From Mauremys mutica (lineage: Eukaryota; Chordata; Testudines; Geoemydidae): DNA of 64,000 nt. Location: the NCBI RefSeq assembly GCF_020497125.1, contig NC_059075.1:30540003-30604002 (forward strand), written 5' to 3'. The notes beneath the pieces are model-generated. The model was given only the letters and a program-made list of their open reading frames with translations, had not been told where the DNA came from and searched no databases. This document shows positions 35,515-44,611 of the stretch, piece after piece (the first letter of the stretch is position 1; every line of letters begins with the position of its first letter). The position numbers and the translations under genes were made by a program.

Positions 35515-37346
35515 AGTGGAAGATTGGACAAATAACCAGGGAGGAGTATAAAAGTATTGCTCAGGCATGCAGGTGTGAAATTAGGAAGGCCAAATCACAC
35601 CTGGAGCTCCAGCTAGCCGGAGATGTTAGGAGTAACAAGAAGGGTTTCTTTAGGTATGTTAGCAACAGGAAGAAAGTCAAGGAAAGTGTGGGCCGCTTGC
35701 TGAATGAGGGAGGGAACCTAGTGACGGAGGATGTGGAGAAAGCTAGTGTACTCAATGCTTTTTTTGCCTCTGTCTTCACAGACAAGGTCAGCTCCCAGAC
35801 AGCTGCACTCTGCAGCACGGTATGGGGAGGAGGTGACCAGCTCTCTGTGGAGAAAGAAGTAGTTCGGGACTATTTAGGAAAGCTGGACGAGCACAAGTCC
35901 ATGGGGCCGGATGCGCTGCATCCGAGGGTGCTAAAGGAGTTGGCCGATGAGATTGCAGAGCCATTGGCCATTATCTTTGAAAAATCATGGCGATCTGGGC
36001 TGGTCCCGGATGACTGGAAAGCTAATGTAGTGCCCATCTTTAAAAAAGGGAAGAAGGAAGATCCAGGGAACTACAGGCCAGTTAGTCTCACCTGAGTCCC
36101 TGGAAAAATCATGGAACAGGTCATCAAGGAATCAATCCTGAACCACTTAAAGGAGGGGAAAGTGATCAGGAACAGTCAGCATGGATTCACCAAGGACAAG
36201 TCATGCCTGACTAACCTAATTGCCTTCTATGATGAGATAACCGGCTCTGTGGATGAGGGGAAAGCAGTGGATGTGCTATTTCTGGACTTTAGCAAAGCTT
36301 TTGATACAGTCTCCCACAGTATTCTTGCCAGCAAGTTAAAGAAGTATGGGCTGGATGAATGGACGGTAAGGTGGATAGAAAACTGGCTAGATGGTCGGGC
36401 TCAACGGGTAGTGATCAATAGCTCCATGTCTAGCTGGCAGCCGGTATCAAGTGGAGTGCCCCAAGGGTCGGTGCTGGGGCCAGTTTTATTCAATATCTTC
36501 ATTAACTTTCTGGAGGATGGTGTGGACTGCACCCTTAGCAAGTTTGCAGATGACACTAAACTGGGAGGAGTGGTTGATACGCTGGAGGGTAGGGATAGGA
36601 TACAGAGGGACCTAGACAAATTAGAGGATTGGGCCAAAAGAAATATGATGAGGTTCAACAAGGACAAATGCAGAGTCCTGCACTTAGGACGGAAGAATCC
36701 CATGCACTGTTACAGACTAGGGACCGAATGGCTGGGCAGCAGTTCTGCAGAAAAGGACCTAGGGGTTACGGTGGACAAAAAGCTGAATATGAGTCAACAG
36801 TGTGCCCTTGTTGCCAAGAAGGCTAATGGCATTTTGGGTTGTATAAGTAGGGGCATTTCCAGCAGATCGAGGGATGTGATCATTCCCCTCTACTCAGCAC
36901 TGGTGAGGCCTCATTTGGAGTACTGTGTCCAGTTTTGGGCCCCGCACTACAAGAAGGATGTGGATAAATTGGAGAGAGTCCAGCGGAGGGCAACAAAAAT
37001 GATTAGGGGGCTGGAGCACATGACTTATGAGGAGAGTCTGAGGGAACTGGGATTGTTTAGTCTGCAGAAGAGAAGAATGAGGGGGGATTTGATAGCTGCT
37101 TTCAACTACCTGAAAGGGGGTTCCAAAGAGGATGGATCTAGACTGTTCTCAGTGGTAGAAGATGACAGAACAAGGAGTAATGGTCTCAAGTTGCAGAGGG
37201 GGAGGTTTAGGTTGGACATTAGGAAAAACTTTTTCACTAGTAGGGTGGTGAAGAACTGGAATGGGTTACCTAGGGAGGTAGTGGAATCTCCTTCCTTAGA
37301 GGTTTTTACGGTCAGGCTTGACAAAGCCCTGGCTGGGATGATTTAG
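35515..37346 (+). pseudogene. CR1 ORF2 fragment, one in-frame stop
   Basis: The reverse transcriptase of the young CR1, in one frame across the element. The RT palm motifs [10 protein letters not shown] and FADDTKLGG are both preserved. The single interruption is TGA at 36093-36095, where the other CR1 copy at 3556 has a Ser codon in the same block. The N-terminal endonuclease domain is absent because of 5' truncation. The open frame upstream of 35515 (from 34926) is DIRS sequence joined by chance. Confidence 0.85.
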
Positions 37347-37426
37347 TTGTGTTTTGTCCTGCTTTGAGCAGGGGGTTGGACTAGATGACCTCCTGAGGTC
37401 CTTTCCAACCCTGAGATTCTATGATT
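35515..37426 (+). mobile_element. Young 5'-truncated CR1 LINE inside DIRS copy B
   Basis: About 1.9 kb carrying the C-terminal two thirds of ORF2: [67 protein letters not shown] (36543-36554), [11 protein letters not shown] and a TAG-type end at 37346. It is followed by a short 3' UTR (GACTAGATGACCTCCTGAGG) and one ATTCTATG unit. The frame is intact except for one TGA at 36093-36095, in the SLTxVPGK block. No target duplication is seen; DIRS gag resumes at about 37427. Confidence 0.9.
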
Positions 37427-38533
37427 GCTGGGCCGTCATCACCTGTCTCCAAGGGGGGTCACCCTACTCAGAACGATCTTCCCAGCAATCGGCCTATAGT
37501 AGCTCCAGGTCCCGTTCAACATCCCGGTACCGGTTGAATAGCGTGAGGCATGGATTGCCGGGTATCCAATGCAGATCTCCCAAATGCCATCAGTCCCCGA
37601 GAGCCCAACCAAGACAGTCTGACAGGTCAGTTTTGGGACACAGCATCCGTTACCGGTTGGACAAGAGCCACCGCTCAGCCCGATCCTGGTCACCCGGTAC
37701 TGATCACTCCACTGGTAGCTCCGGCTTGGAGCAAAGTTCCCTGCCTGTGGGACAAGCCCGGTACTGGCAGTGCCATTTACATTATTAGCAACAAAACTTG
37801 TCCCATGGCCCCAAGCACAGTGGCTGACACCATGGTATCAATGGAACCTTTGGGGGTTCACCCAACCTTCCCAGGCTACCTGATTGGTGTCAGGCACCTC
37901 AGAGAGGCCAATGGCCTTGGTATCCTGTCCACCTCCGGTGCTGAAGACTTAGGGGAGTAAGACCCTACAGGTCCAGGAGGACCCAGGGAAGCAAGCTGCT
38001 GGACCACCAATGGATGTGGCAGTTTCTGCAGCACCGGCATTGTCTTCATCGTTGCCAGGCAAAGCTATCACGGGACCCGCTACCCATTTCCTCAGGATGA
38101 CAACAGAGCACACCAGGAACTTTTGAAGAGGGTCACTTCTAACCTGGGGCTTCAGGCAGAGGAATTGGAAGAGCCTTCGGACTCTCTGTTTGATGTCCTC
38201 TGTTCCTCTGCTTTTGCCAGGGTGGCTCTAACCCTTTGTGAAGGGGTTTCCAGAATCACTAATGCCCTGAGGCAGACCCCCTCTTCCCTGGCCTCTATCT
38301 GTAAAAGGGCTGAACACAAGTACTTTGTGCTGACCAAAGGACACAAGTACTTATACTCCCAGCCAGCCCCTAATTCCCTTGTGGTTGAGGCGGTTAACCA
38401 CAAGGAGAAGCAAGGACAACCTGGGGCCACCCCCAAAAATAAAGACTCAAGGAGGTTGGATCTCTTTGGATGTAAGGTTTATTCGTCTTCCAGCTTTCAG
38501 TTGAGAGTGGCTAACCACCCTTGGCTGATATGA
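37427..38533 (+). pseudogene. DIRS copy B gag-like region, right part
   Basis: A Ser/Arg-rich stretch (37430-37790) is followed by a 136-codon open frame (38123-38533) with EELEEPSDSLFDVLCSS, GVSRITNALRQTPS, QPAPNSLVVEAVN and RRLDLFGCKVYSSSS. The last blocks correspond to 1080-1505 in copy A. Gag of DIRS elements packages the RNA. The reading is fragmented by stops. Confidence 0.6.
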
Positions 38534-39106
38534 CTTTAATATGTGGTAAGCCATGGCCAAGTTTGAAGGGTTGCTCCCCGAGGCTTCCAAGAAGGAGTTC
38601 TGAGCAATCCTCGATGAGGGCACGACTGCGGCCAGGGCGGTCCTCCAGGCGGCAGCAGATGCTGCTGATGCTGTCCGCACCAGGGCTTCCGCTATCTCTG
38701 TGCAGCGAGTCTCTTGGCTGCTCCTCTCTTGGCTGTCCACTGAGGCCCAGCAGTCATTGCAGGACCTGCCCTTTGATGGTGGGGCCCTATTTGCTGAGCA
38801 AACAGACAGCAAGTTGCATGGCCTCAAGGACTCCCACATCACCCTGAAAACCCTGGGTCTCTACATCCCCCCCCCACCCCCCGGCGTGTAAGCGGTTCAA
38901 ACCGCAGTAGCCTCAGGGCCAAGGGTGCCAGCCTCAGCAGGACCAGCCCCATAAACAAGCCAAGGGTTACAAGCACCGCCTGAGCCACACACCTCCATCC
39001 TCGGCCCAGTTGGGCTCGACCTGTAATAAGCAAGGGGCCAGATGGTCATTTTAAGGGTGCGCCTGAAGGCGATTTATCAGACTATTCCCCAGATCCATCT
39101 TTCCCA

Positions 39107-40190
39107 GTGTTCTCCGACTGCCTTTCCCCTTTCCTCCCAGCGTGGACCGCTATAACTTCGGACCACTGGGTCGTCAGCACAGTGGAATGGGGTTATATCC
39201 TCCAGTTCCTTTCTACCCACCCTTCCCACCCGCCTTCCCTGTCCCTCTTCAGGGACCCCTCTCACGAGAGTCTTCTGATGCAGGAGGTAAAGGGGTTACT
39301 ACAGCTGAATGTGATGGAAGAAGTTCCTCTCGAGTACAGGAACAAGGAGTTCTATTCCCGGTACTTTTTAATCCCAAAGGCCAAGGGTGATTTACAGCCC
39401 ACCCTGGACCTGCGAGACCTCAACAAGTACCTACAGCAGCTAAAGTTCCGCATGGTCTCTCTGGCTTCTGTTATCCCCTCCCTGGATCCAGAAGAATGGT
39501 ATGCCGCCCTTGACTTGAAGGATGCATACTTCCACATAGCAATCTTTTGAGGACACAGATGCATCCTCCCGTTTACGGTGGGGGTCCCACCACTACCAGT
39601 TTATGGTCCCCTCGTTCAGCCTGGTGACAGCACCGAGGGTATTTACCAAGTGCATGTCGGTGGTGGTGGCTTACTTCAGGCTCTGGGTTATCCAGATCTA
39701 TCCGTACCCCGAAGACTGGCTCATCAAGGGTGGTTCCAGGTCTGAAGTCCGAAGGGATGTTGCAGTATTTCAAGCCACGTGCCACTCTCTGGGCCTACTG
39801 GTGAACGACAAAAAGTCGACGTTAGTGCCAGTGCAGAGGCTAGAGTTCATCGGAGCAGTCCTCGACTCTACCTGCGCCAGAGCGTTCCTGCAGCTGGAAA
39901 GGTTCCACCTGATGGCAAGCCTCATCGCGGAAGTCTCTGCGTTCCCTCTGATTACAGCCAGGGTCTGCCTGCGCCTTCTGGGCCAAATGGCAGCGTGCAC
40001 TTATGTGGTCCGCCATGCCGGGCTCTGGATGAGGCCCCTGCAACTATGGCTGGCGACGGTCTATTCCCATTCCCGAGACCCCCTGGAGAAGATCGTTACC
40101 ATTCCGTTGGTGATATTTACTTCGTTGAGATGGTGGACTGACCGCAGGACAGTCCTAGAAGGGGTTCCATTCAACAGCCTCCTCACTCCA
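39107..40190 (+). pseudogene. DIRS copy B reverse transcriptase, broken
   Basis: The N-terminal half (39107-39550) has VKGLLQLNVMEEVPLEYRNK, YSRYFLIPKAKG, LDLRDLNKYLQQLKFRM and YAALDLKDAYFHIAIF, then a TGA at 39548-39550. The C-terminal half (39603 onward) has PRVFTKCMSVVVAYFR, the catalytic box YPYPEDWLIKGG and LEFIGAVLDSTCARAFL. The usual YLDD is PED here (GAA GAC at 39711-39716), so the first Asp of the pair is changed. Both breaks make it inactive. Confidence 0.8.
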
Positions 40191-40195
40191 TTGAG

Positions 40196-40525
40196 TTGGT
40201 GTCAGATGCCTCGGACCTCGGCTGGGGTGCACATCTCAGCAACCTCCAGACATCGGGAATGTGGTCCCTGGAGGAGGTGCGGTTACACATAAACATCAAA
40301 GAGTTCCAAGCAGTCCGGCTGGTGTGTGGAGTCTTCTTGCCCCACCTGTCGGGCAGGGTGGTACAAGTCCTGATGGACAACAAGGCCTCGTTGTTCTACA
40401 TCAACAGGCAAGGGGGAGCGAGGTCGTTGGCTCTCTGTCAGGAGGCACTCCGTCTGTGGGACTTCTGCATCAACCACAAAATCAACCAGGAAGCTTGTTA
40501 CCTTCCTGGCATCAGGAATATGTAA
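40196..40525 (+). pseudogene. DIRS copy B RNase H domain
   Basis: The frame reads VSDASDLGWGAHLS, HINIKEFQAVRLVC, VQVLMDNKASLFYINRQGG and LRLWDFCINHKINQ. The Asp in SDAS, the Glu in KEFQA and the Asp in MDN are the expected catalytic acidic residues and are all present. The frame stops at TAA (40523-40525) inside the GIRNM block, where the reading should continue into the next domain. Confidence 0.75.
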
Positions 40526-40899
40526 CAGACCAGCTCAGCAGTGACTTCTCCTGCCACCGTGAGTGGTTGCTCCATACAGTGGTAGCCTGCATGATCTTCC
40601 AAAGGTGGGGAACTCCCCAAGTGGACCTGTTTGCTACCAGACAGAACAGGAAATGTCTCCAGTTTTGTTCTCAACAGGGTCTGAGCAAGGACTCCTGCCT
40701 GATGCCTTCCTTCTGTCGTGGTCAGGGAGCCTGATGTACACATTCCCTCCGATTGCACTCAGGAGCAGGGCCCTGGCAAAGATCAAGAGAGATCAGGCAT
40801 GGGCTATCATGAGTGTCCTGGTGTGGCCTTGCCAGCATTGGTTCGGCATGCTCATGAGCCTGTCGGTAGCCCCTCCCTGGCCCCTGCCCAACCAACTGG

Positions 40900-41987
40900 A
40901 CCTGCTGTTGTAGGACCATGGTCGGCTCTTACACCCCAACCTTGGGTCCCTCCATCTCTTGACATGGATGCTGCATGGCTGAACCCAGAGGAGTGGACCT
41001 GTTCGGAAGGAGTCCAACAGGTCCTCCTGGAAAGTAGGAAGCCCTCAACTAGACTGACTAACCTGGCCAAGTGGACAAGGTTTTCCTGCTGGGCGTCCAA
41101 ATGGGGCAGCTCTCCCTCCATATAGGCTGTCCTAAACTACCTGCTCCATTTGAGGAACCAGGGCCTGGCACACTCTTCCATTAGAGTGTATCTCCGCTTT
41201 TCACCCGCCAATCCAAGGATAGACGGTGTTCTCCCATGACATGATGGTTGGATTCTTGAGAGGGCTGGAGAGACTTTCCCGCAGGTGTGGGATCCCGTCC
41301 TGCAGTGGGATCTTAACTTGGTTCTCTCTAGGCTCACTGGCCTGCCCTTTGAACCGCTGGGGTCCTGCTCCCTTTCCTATCTGTCATGGAAGGTCGCATT
41401 CCTGGTGATGGTGACATCAGTGAGACAGGTCTCAGAAATTGACCTCAGACCCGCCATACATGGTCTCCTACAAAGATAAGGTTCAGTTGCGGCCCCACCT
41501 GGCCTTCCTGCCAAAGGTGGTCTCCACCTTCCATATGAACCAGGACATCTTCCTCCCAGTGTTCTGTCCCAAACTGCACAAGACCAGTGAAGAGAGGCTT
41601 CTTCACGCCCTGGACATCCAGAGGGCCTTGGCTTTTTACTTAGAACATACCAAGCCTTTCCATAAATCGACTCAACTCTTCATCACTACAGCGGATAGGA
41701 TAAAGGGTCACCTGGTGTCCTTGCAGAGGATTTCCAGTTGGATCACCTCATGCATAAGGACCTGTTACGGCCTGGTGGGGATTCCACAACCACCAATTGT
41801 CAGAGCCCACTCAATGAAAGCTCAGGCATCTTTGGTGGCCTTCCTAGCGCACATAACTATCCGGGATATCTGTAGAGCCGCAACGTGGTCCTCAGTCCAC
41901 ACGTTTACCACTCATTATACCATCACTCAGCAGGCCAGGGATGATGCTGGGTTTGGCAGAATGGTGTTGCAATCTACACGTCCGTGA
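40900..41987 (+). pseudogene. DIRS copy B tyrosine recombinase, broken
   Basis: The box with the first catalytic Arg is visible in TSVRQVSEIDLRP (near 41410-41450), in a different frame from the rest. The main open frame (41439-41987) has QLRPHLAFLPKVVSTFHMNQ, RALAFYLEHTKPF, the catalytic box RAHSMKAQASLVAFLA, DICRAATWSSVHTFTTHY and the expected active Tyr in THY. The usual HxxR is HSMK here, so the second Arg is replaced by Lys. DIRS elements use this enzyme instead of a DDE integrase. Confidence 0.75.
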
Positions 41988-42005
41988 ACTCCTACCCACT
42001 TTCAG

Positions 42006-42126
42006 GGGTACTGCTTGGGAGTCACCTAAAATGGACTGGACATGAGCAAGCACTCAAAGAAGAAAATACAGTTATCTTTTTCGTAACTGGTGTTCTTCGA
42101 GATGTGTTGCTCATGTCCATTCCATG
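42006..42126. repeat. Internal complementary region of DIRS copy B
   Basis: The first part (GACATGAGCAAGCACTCAAA, GAAGAAAATACAGTTATC) is complementary to the outer left end. The second part (CGTAACTGGTGTTCTTCGAG, TTGCTCATGTCCATTCCAT) matches the complement of the outer right end. An element holding complements of both outer ends side by side is the internal complementary region of DIRS retrotransposons. Confidence 0.75.
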
Positions 42127-42138
42127 ACCTGTCCTTCC

Positions 42139-42361
42139 CCACTGTCGGAGTTTCTGGCAAGAAGGAACTGAGGGTGGGGGGAGCCGGCAGAGCCCTTTAT
42201 ACCATGCTATGCATGCGCCACTCCAGGGGGTGCCAGAGCCGGTCCCCTATGTATACTGCTGAGGGAAAAACTTCTGGCACCAGTGCATGTGGCAAGTGCA
42301 CACACCTAATATGGAATGGATATGAGCAACACGTCAAAGAACACCAGTTACGGAAAAGGTA
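42139..42361. repeat. Right inverted terminal repeat of DIRS copy B
   Basis: CTGGCAAGAAGGAACTGAGG, CGCCACTCCAGGGGG, ATACTGCTGAGGGAAAAAC, CACCTAATATGGAATGGATA and CACCAGTTACGGAAAAGG are the reverse complements of left-end blocks. The pairing spans about 190 bp with small gaps and substitutions. Confidence 0.8.
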
Positions 42362-42865
42362 GTTGTCTTTTTTCACAGTGGAGAGAGGTAAATGAATAGT
42401 ATAGGTCCCAATACAGATCTTTGAGGATGCTAACGTATTCATAAATGATCTGGAAAGGGCGGGGAGATAAAGAGTGAAGTGGCAAAGTTTTGCTGATGAT
42501 ACTAAATTACTCAAGACAGTTAAGTCCAAAGCTGATTTAAAGAATTACAAAGAGTTCTCACAAAATGGCAGATGAAATTCAGTGTTGATAAATGCAAAGT
42601 AATGCATATCGGAAAAAATTATCCCTACTATATAGGCAAAATGGTGGGTTCTAAATTAGCTGTTACCACTCAAGAAAGAGATCTTGGAGTTGTGGATAAT
42701 TCTCTGAAAACATCTGCTTGTGTGCAGCATCAGGCAAAAAAGCTAACAATGTTAGGAACCATTAGGAAAGGGACAGATAACAAGACAGAAAATATCACAA
42801 TGCCACTATATACATCCATGGTACGCCCACACCTTGAATACTGTGTGCAGTTCTAAGGTAATAGG

Positions 42866-43050
42866 TAATAATTGGAGATATACCTATCTCCTAGAACTGG
42901 AAGGGACCTTGAAAGGTCATCGAGTCCAGCCCCCTGCCTTCACTAGCAGGACCAATTTTTGCCCCAGATCCCTAAGTGGCCCCCTCAAGGATTGAACTCA
43001 CAACCCGGGGTTTAGCAGGCCAATGCTCAAACCACTGAGCTATCCCTCCC
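42866..43050 (-). repeat. tRNA-headed SINE with CR1-like tail, copy 2
   Basis: The unit is nearly identical to the copy at 17231-17428. On the minus strand it has an A box in GGGATAGCTCAGTGGTTTGA, a B box in GTGAGTTCAATCC, and a CR1-like tail (GACTCGATGACCTTTCAAGG). It interrupts the old CR1 between the YCVQF block and the KDILE-like block. Confidence 0.78.
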
Positions 43051-43660
43051 ATCCAATCTCCAAAAAGATATATTAGAATTGGAAAGGTGCAGAGAAGGGA
43101 ACAAAAATTATTAGGGGTATGGTACAGCTTCCATATAAGAAGAGATTAAAAAGACTGGGACCATTCAGTATAGAAAAAAGATGACTGAGTATATAGTAGA
43201 GGTCTATAAAATCATGAATTGTATGGAGAAAGTGAATAGCAAAGTGTTATTTACTCCTTCATATAACACGAGAATCAAGGGTCGCCCAATGAAATTAACA
43301 GGCAACAAACAAAAGGAAGTACTTCTTCACACACAAGGCACAGACAATATGTGGAATTCATTGCCAGGGGATGTTGTGAAGGCCAAAAGAATAACTGGGT
43401 TCAAGAAAGAATTAGAATTCATGGAGGATAAATCCATCAATGGCTATTTGCCAAGACGGTCAGGGATGTAAACCCATGATCTGGGTGTGGCTAAACCTTT
43501 GACTGCCAGAAACGAGGACTGGTCACTCAATATTGCCCTATTTGCTTCATTCCCTCTGAATCCTCTGGCACTGGCCACCAGAAAGACAGGATACTGGGCT
43601 AGATGGATCATTGATCTGACCCAGCATGACCATTCTTACATTCTTATATATGTTCTGCTT

Positions 43661-44282
43661 GACCTACTAAAAGTCTGTGGCAAAGTCACACAACACCTGA
43701 AAAAGTATTTCTCCTCCTCCCTCTTCAATCAAAGCTCCAGCCTTAAAGCAGACAGAAGGAAAGTGCTTTGGGTTTCCTGAGAAATCTTCCATTTTACAAA
43801 CTGAAGCCTTAAGTTTGGCGTCACCTTGAAAATGGCCAAAATTTCAGACAATGCTGTTACTTCCCCCTGAGTGTCTAATTTGTTTTCTCTTGTTTTGAAA
43901 TAAGTCAAAATTATATAGTCCCTGTAATTGCAATTGCCATGAATTCAAGTCATTCATCTCCCGGAGGGCCAGAGCTTTCATCAGTATGCCATTGGCATGA
44001 AGTATTGCAGTGCTGCATATTCATCATCCAAGCTGAGACACCAGCTACAGGGCCCCAGTTTTTTGCTCTGAATGAAAGGAAAACAGTCCCTTTTCCAGCC
44101 CCTTGATAAGGGATTCTATCCAATAACAATGCAGCCTCTGCACGAGGCACGTTTACTTGTAAAGTTTGCAGTAGGAGAGGCTTTCCTTAAAGCTGTGTCT
44201 TTTATCCTGGCAGGCTCCTCAAGATTGTTGTGAGGAGTCTAGCCAGTTGGTGAGCTCTGTAATCTAAACCAGCTGTCTCCAG
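43661..44282. other. Region upstream of FBLN5
   Basis: About 600 bp between the end of the old CR1 and the likely FBLN5 5' UTR. No repeat or gene is recognised; it may hold regulatory sequence. Confidence 0.5.
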
Positions 44283-44594
44283 ACTGAGGCCCCCATTTGC
44301 ATTGTTTAACATACTTAGAAAATGAAGTGTTCATTTTTAACATTCCTCCTTCAATTGGTTTAATGCTGAATTACAGAAGAGAACTAAGCAAAACCAGGTG
44401 CTTTTGCTGTATTCTCTCCAGTGTCTGAGGAGGAGCAGACCTCTCTCTGCCCTTTCTATTATTTGGTATTTCATTCTTTGGAATACAAATGACTGAGGAA
44501 CTCAAGTGCTAGCAAAACACCGATGTTCAGACACGTTTTTTAGTTATTCAGCGTGCAGACTCCTTTTTTCCTTCTTTCCTAACTAATGTTGGAC
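44283..44594 (+). promoter_or_regulatory. FBLN5: Probable FBLN5 5' UTR and proximal promoter region
   Basis: The region just upstream of the first coding exon lacks recognisable repeats. No CpG island or clear TATA box is seen; the sequence contains a T-rich stretch at 44537-44580. The transcription start cannot be set, and a further non-coding exon upstream is possible. Confidence 0.35.
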
Positions 44595-44611
44595 ATGCAA
44601 GAAGTAAAGAG
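44595..44611 (+). CDS. FBLN5: FBLN5 first coding exon (start of signal peptide)
   Basis: A short coding exon reads MQEVK plus two bases of an Arg codon, then a gtaggt donor. The split Arg codon is completed by the first base of the exon at 46800, giving KRILTV, the sequence that starts the hydrophobic core of the fibulin-5 signal peptide. Human FBLN5 also begins with a very short coding segment ending in KR before ILTV. An in-frame ATG lies nine bases upstream at 44586 (MLD before MQEVK), so the start could be either; I chose 44595 because it gives the same distance to KRILTV as in human. The 5' UTR probably lies in the few hundred bases upstream. Confidence 0.82.

Larger units (their letters stand above)
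34330..42361 (+). mobile_element. DIRS-type retrotransposon copy B (tyrosine-recombinase order)
   Basis: An element of about 8 kb including an inner CR1 of about 1.9 kb. The terminal repeats are inverted: the left one at 34330-34515 pairs with the right one at 42139-42361 over stretches such as GAAGTTTTTCCCTCAGCAGTAT and CTCAGTTCCTTCTTGCC. Coding order is a Cys-rich and Ser-rich gag (34584-35514, 37427-38533), reverse transcriptase (39107-40190), RNase H (40196-40522) and tyrosine recombinase (about 40900-41987), then an internal complementary region. This architecture defines DIRS elements. Stops and frameshifts occur in every ORF, so it is inactive. It sits inside an older CR1 and contains a younger one. 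Confidence 0.85.
33045..43660 (+). mobile_element. Old CR1 (L3-like) LINE split by DIRS copy B and a SINE
   Basis: The left part (33045-34329) holds diverged ORF2 pieces: an SNSDHNVIKYNI-like start, EFFALVFTSRD, an NYRPVS-like block and LSWISKWLKDWK-like sequence. The right part (42362-43660) picks up at a GGAGAGAGGTAAATG block and continues with FINDLE, FADD (42489-42500), [26 protein letters not shown] and an ending CTGGGCTAGATGGATCATTG with a CTTACATTCTTA tail. The two halves join at the expected place, so DIRS copy B was inserted into an existing element. Many stops. Confidence 0.75.
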
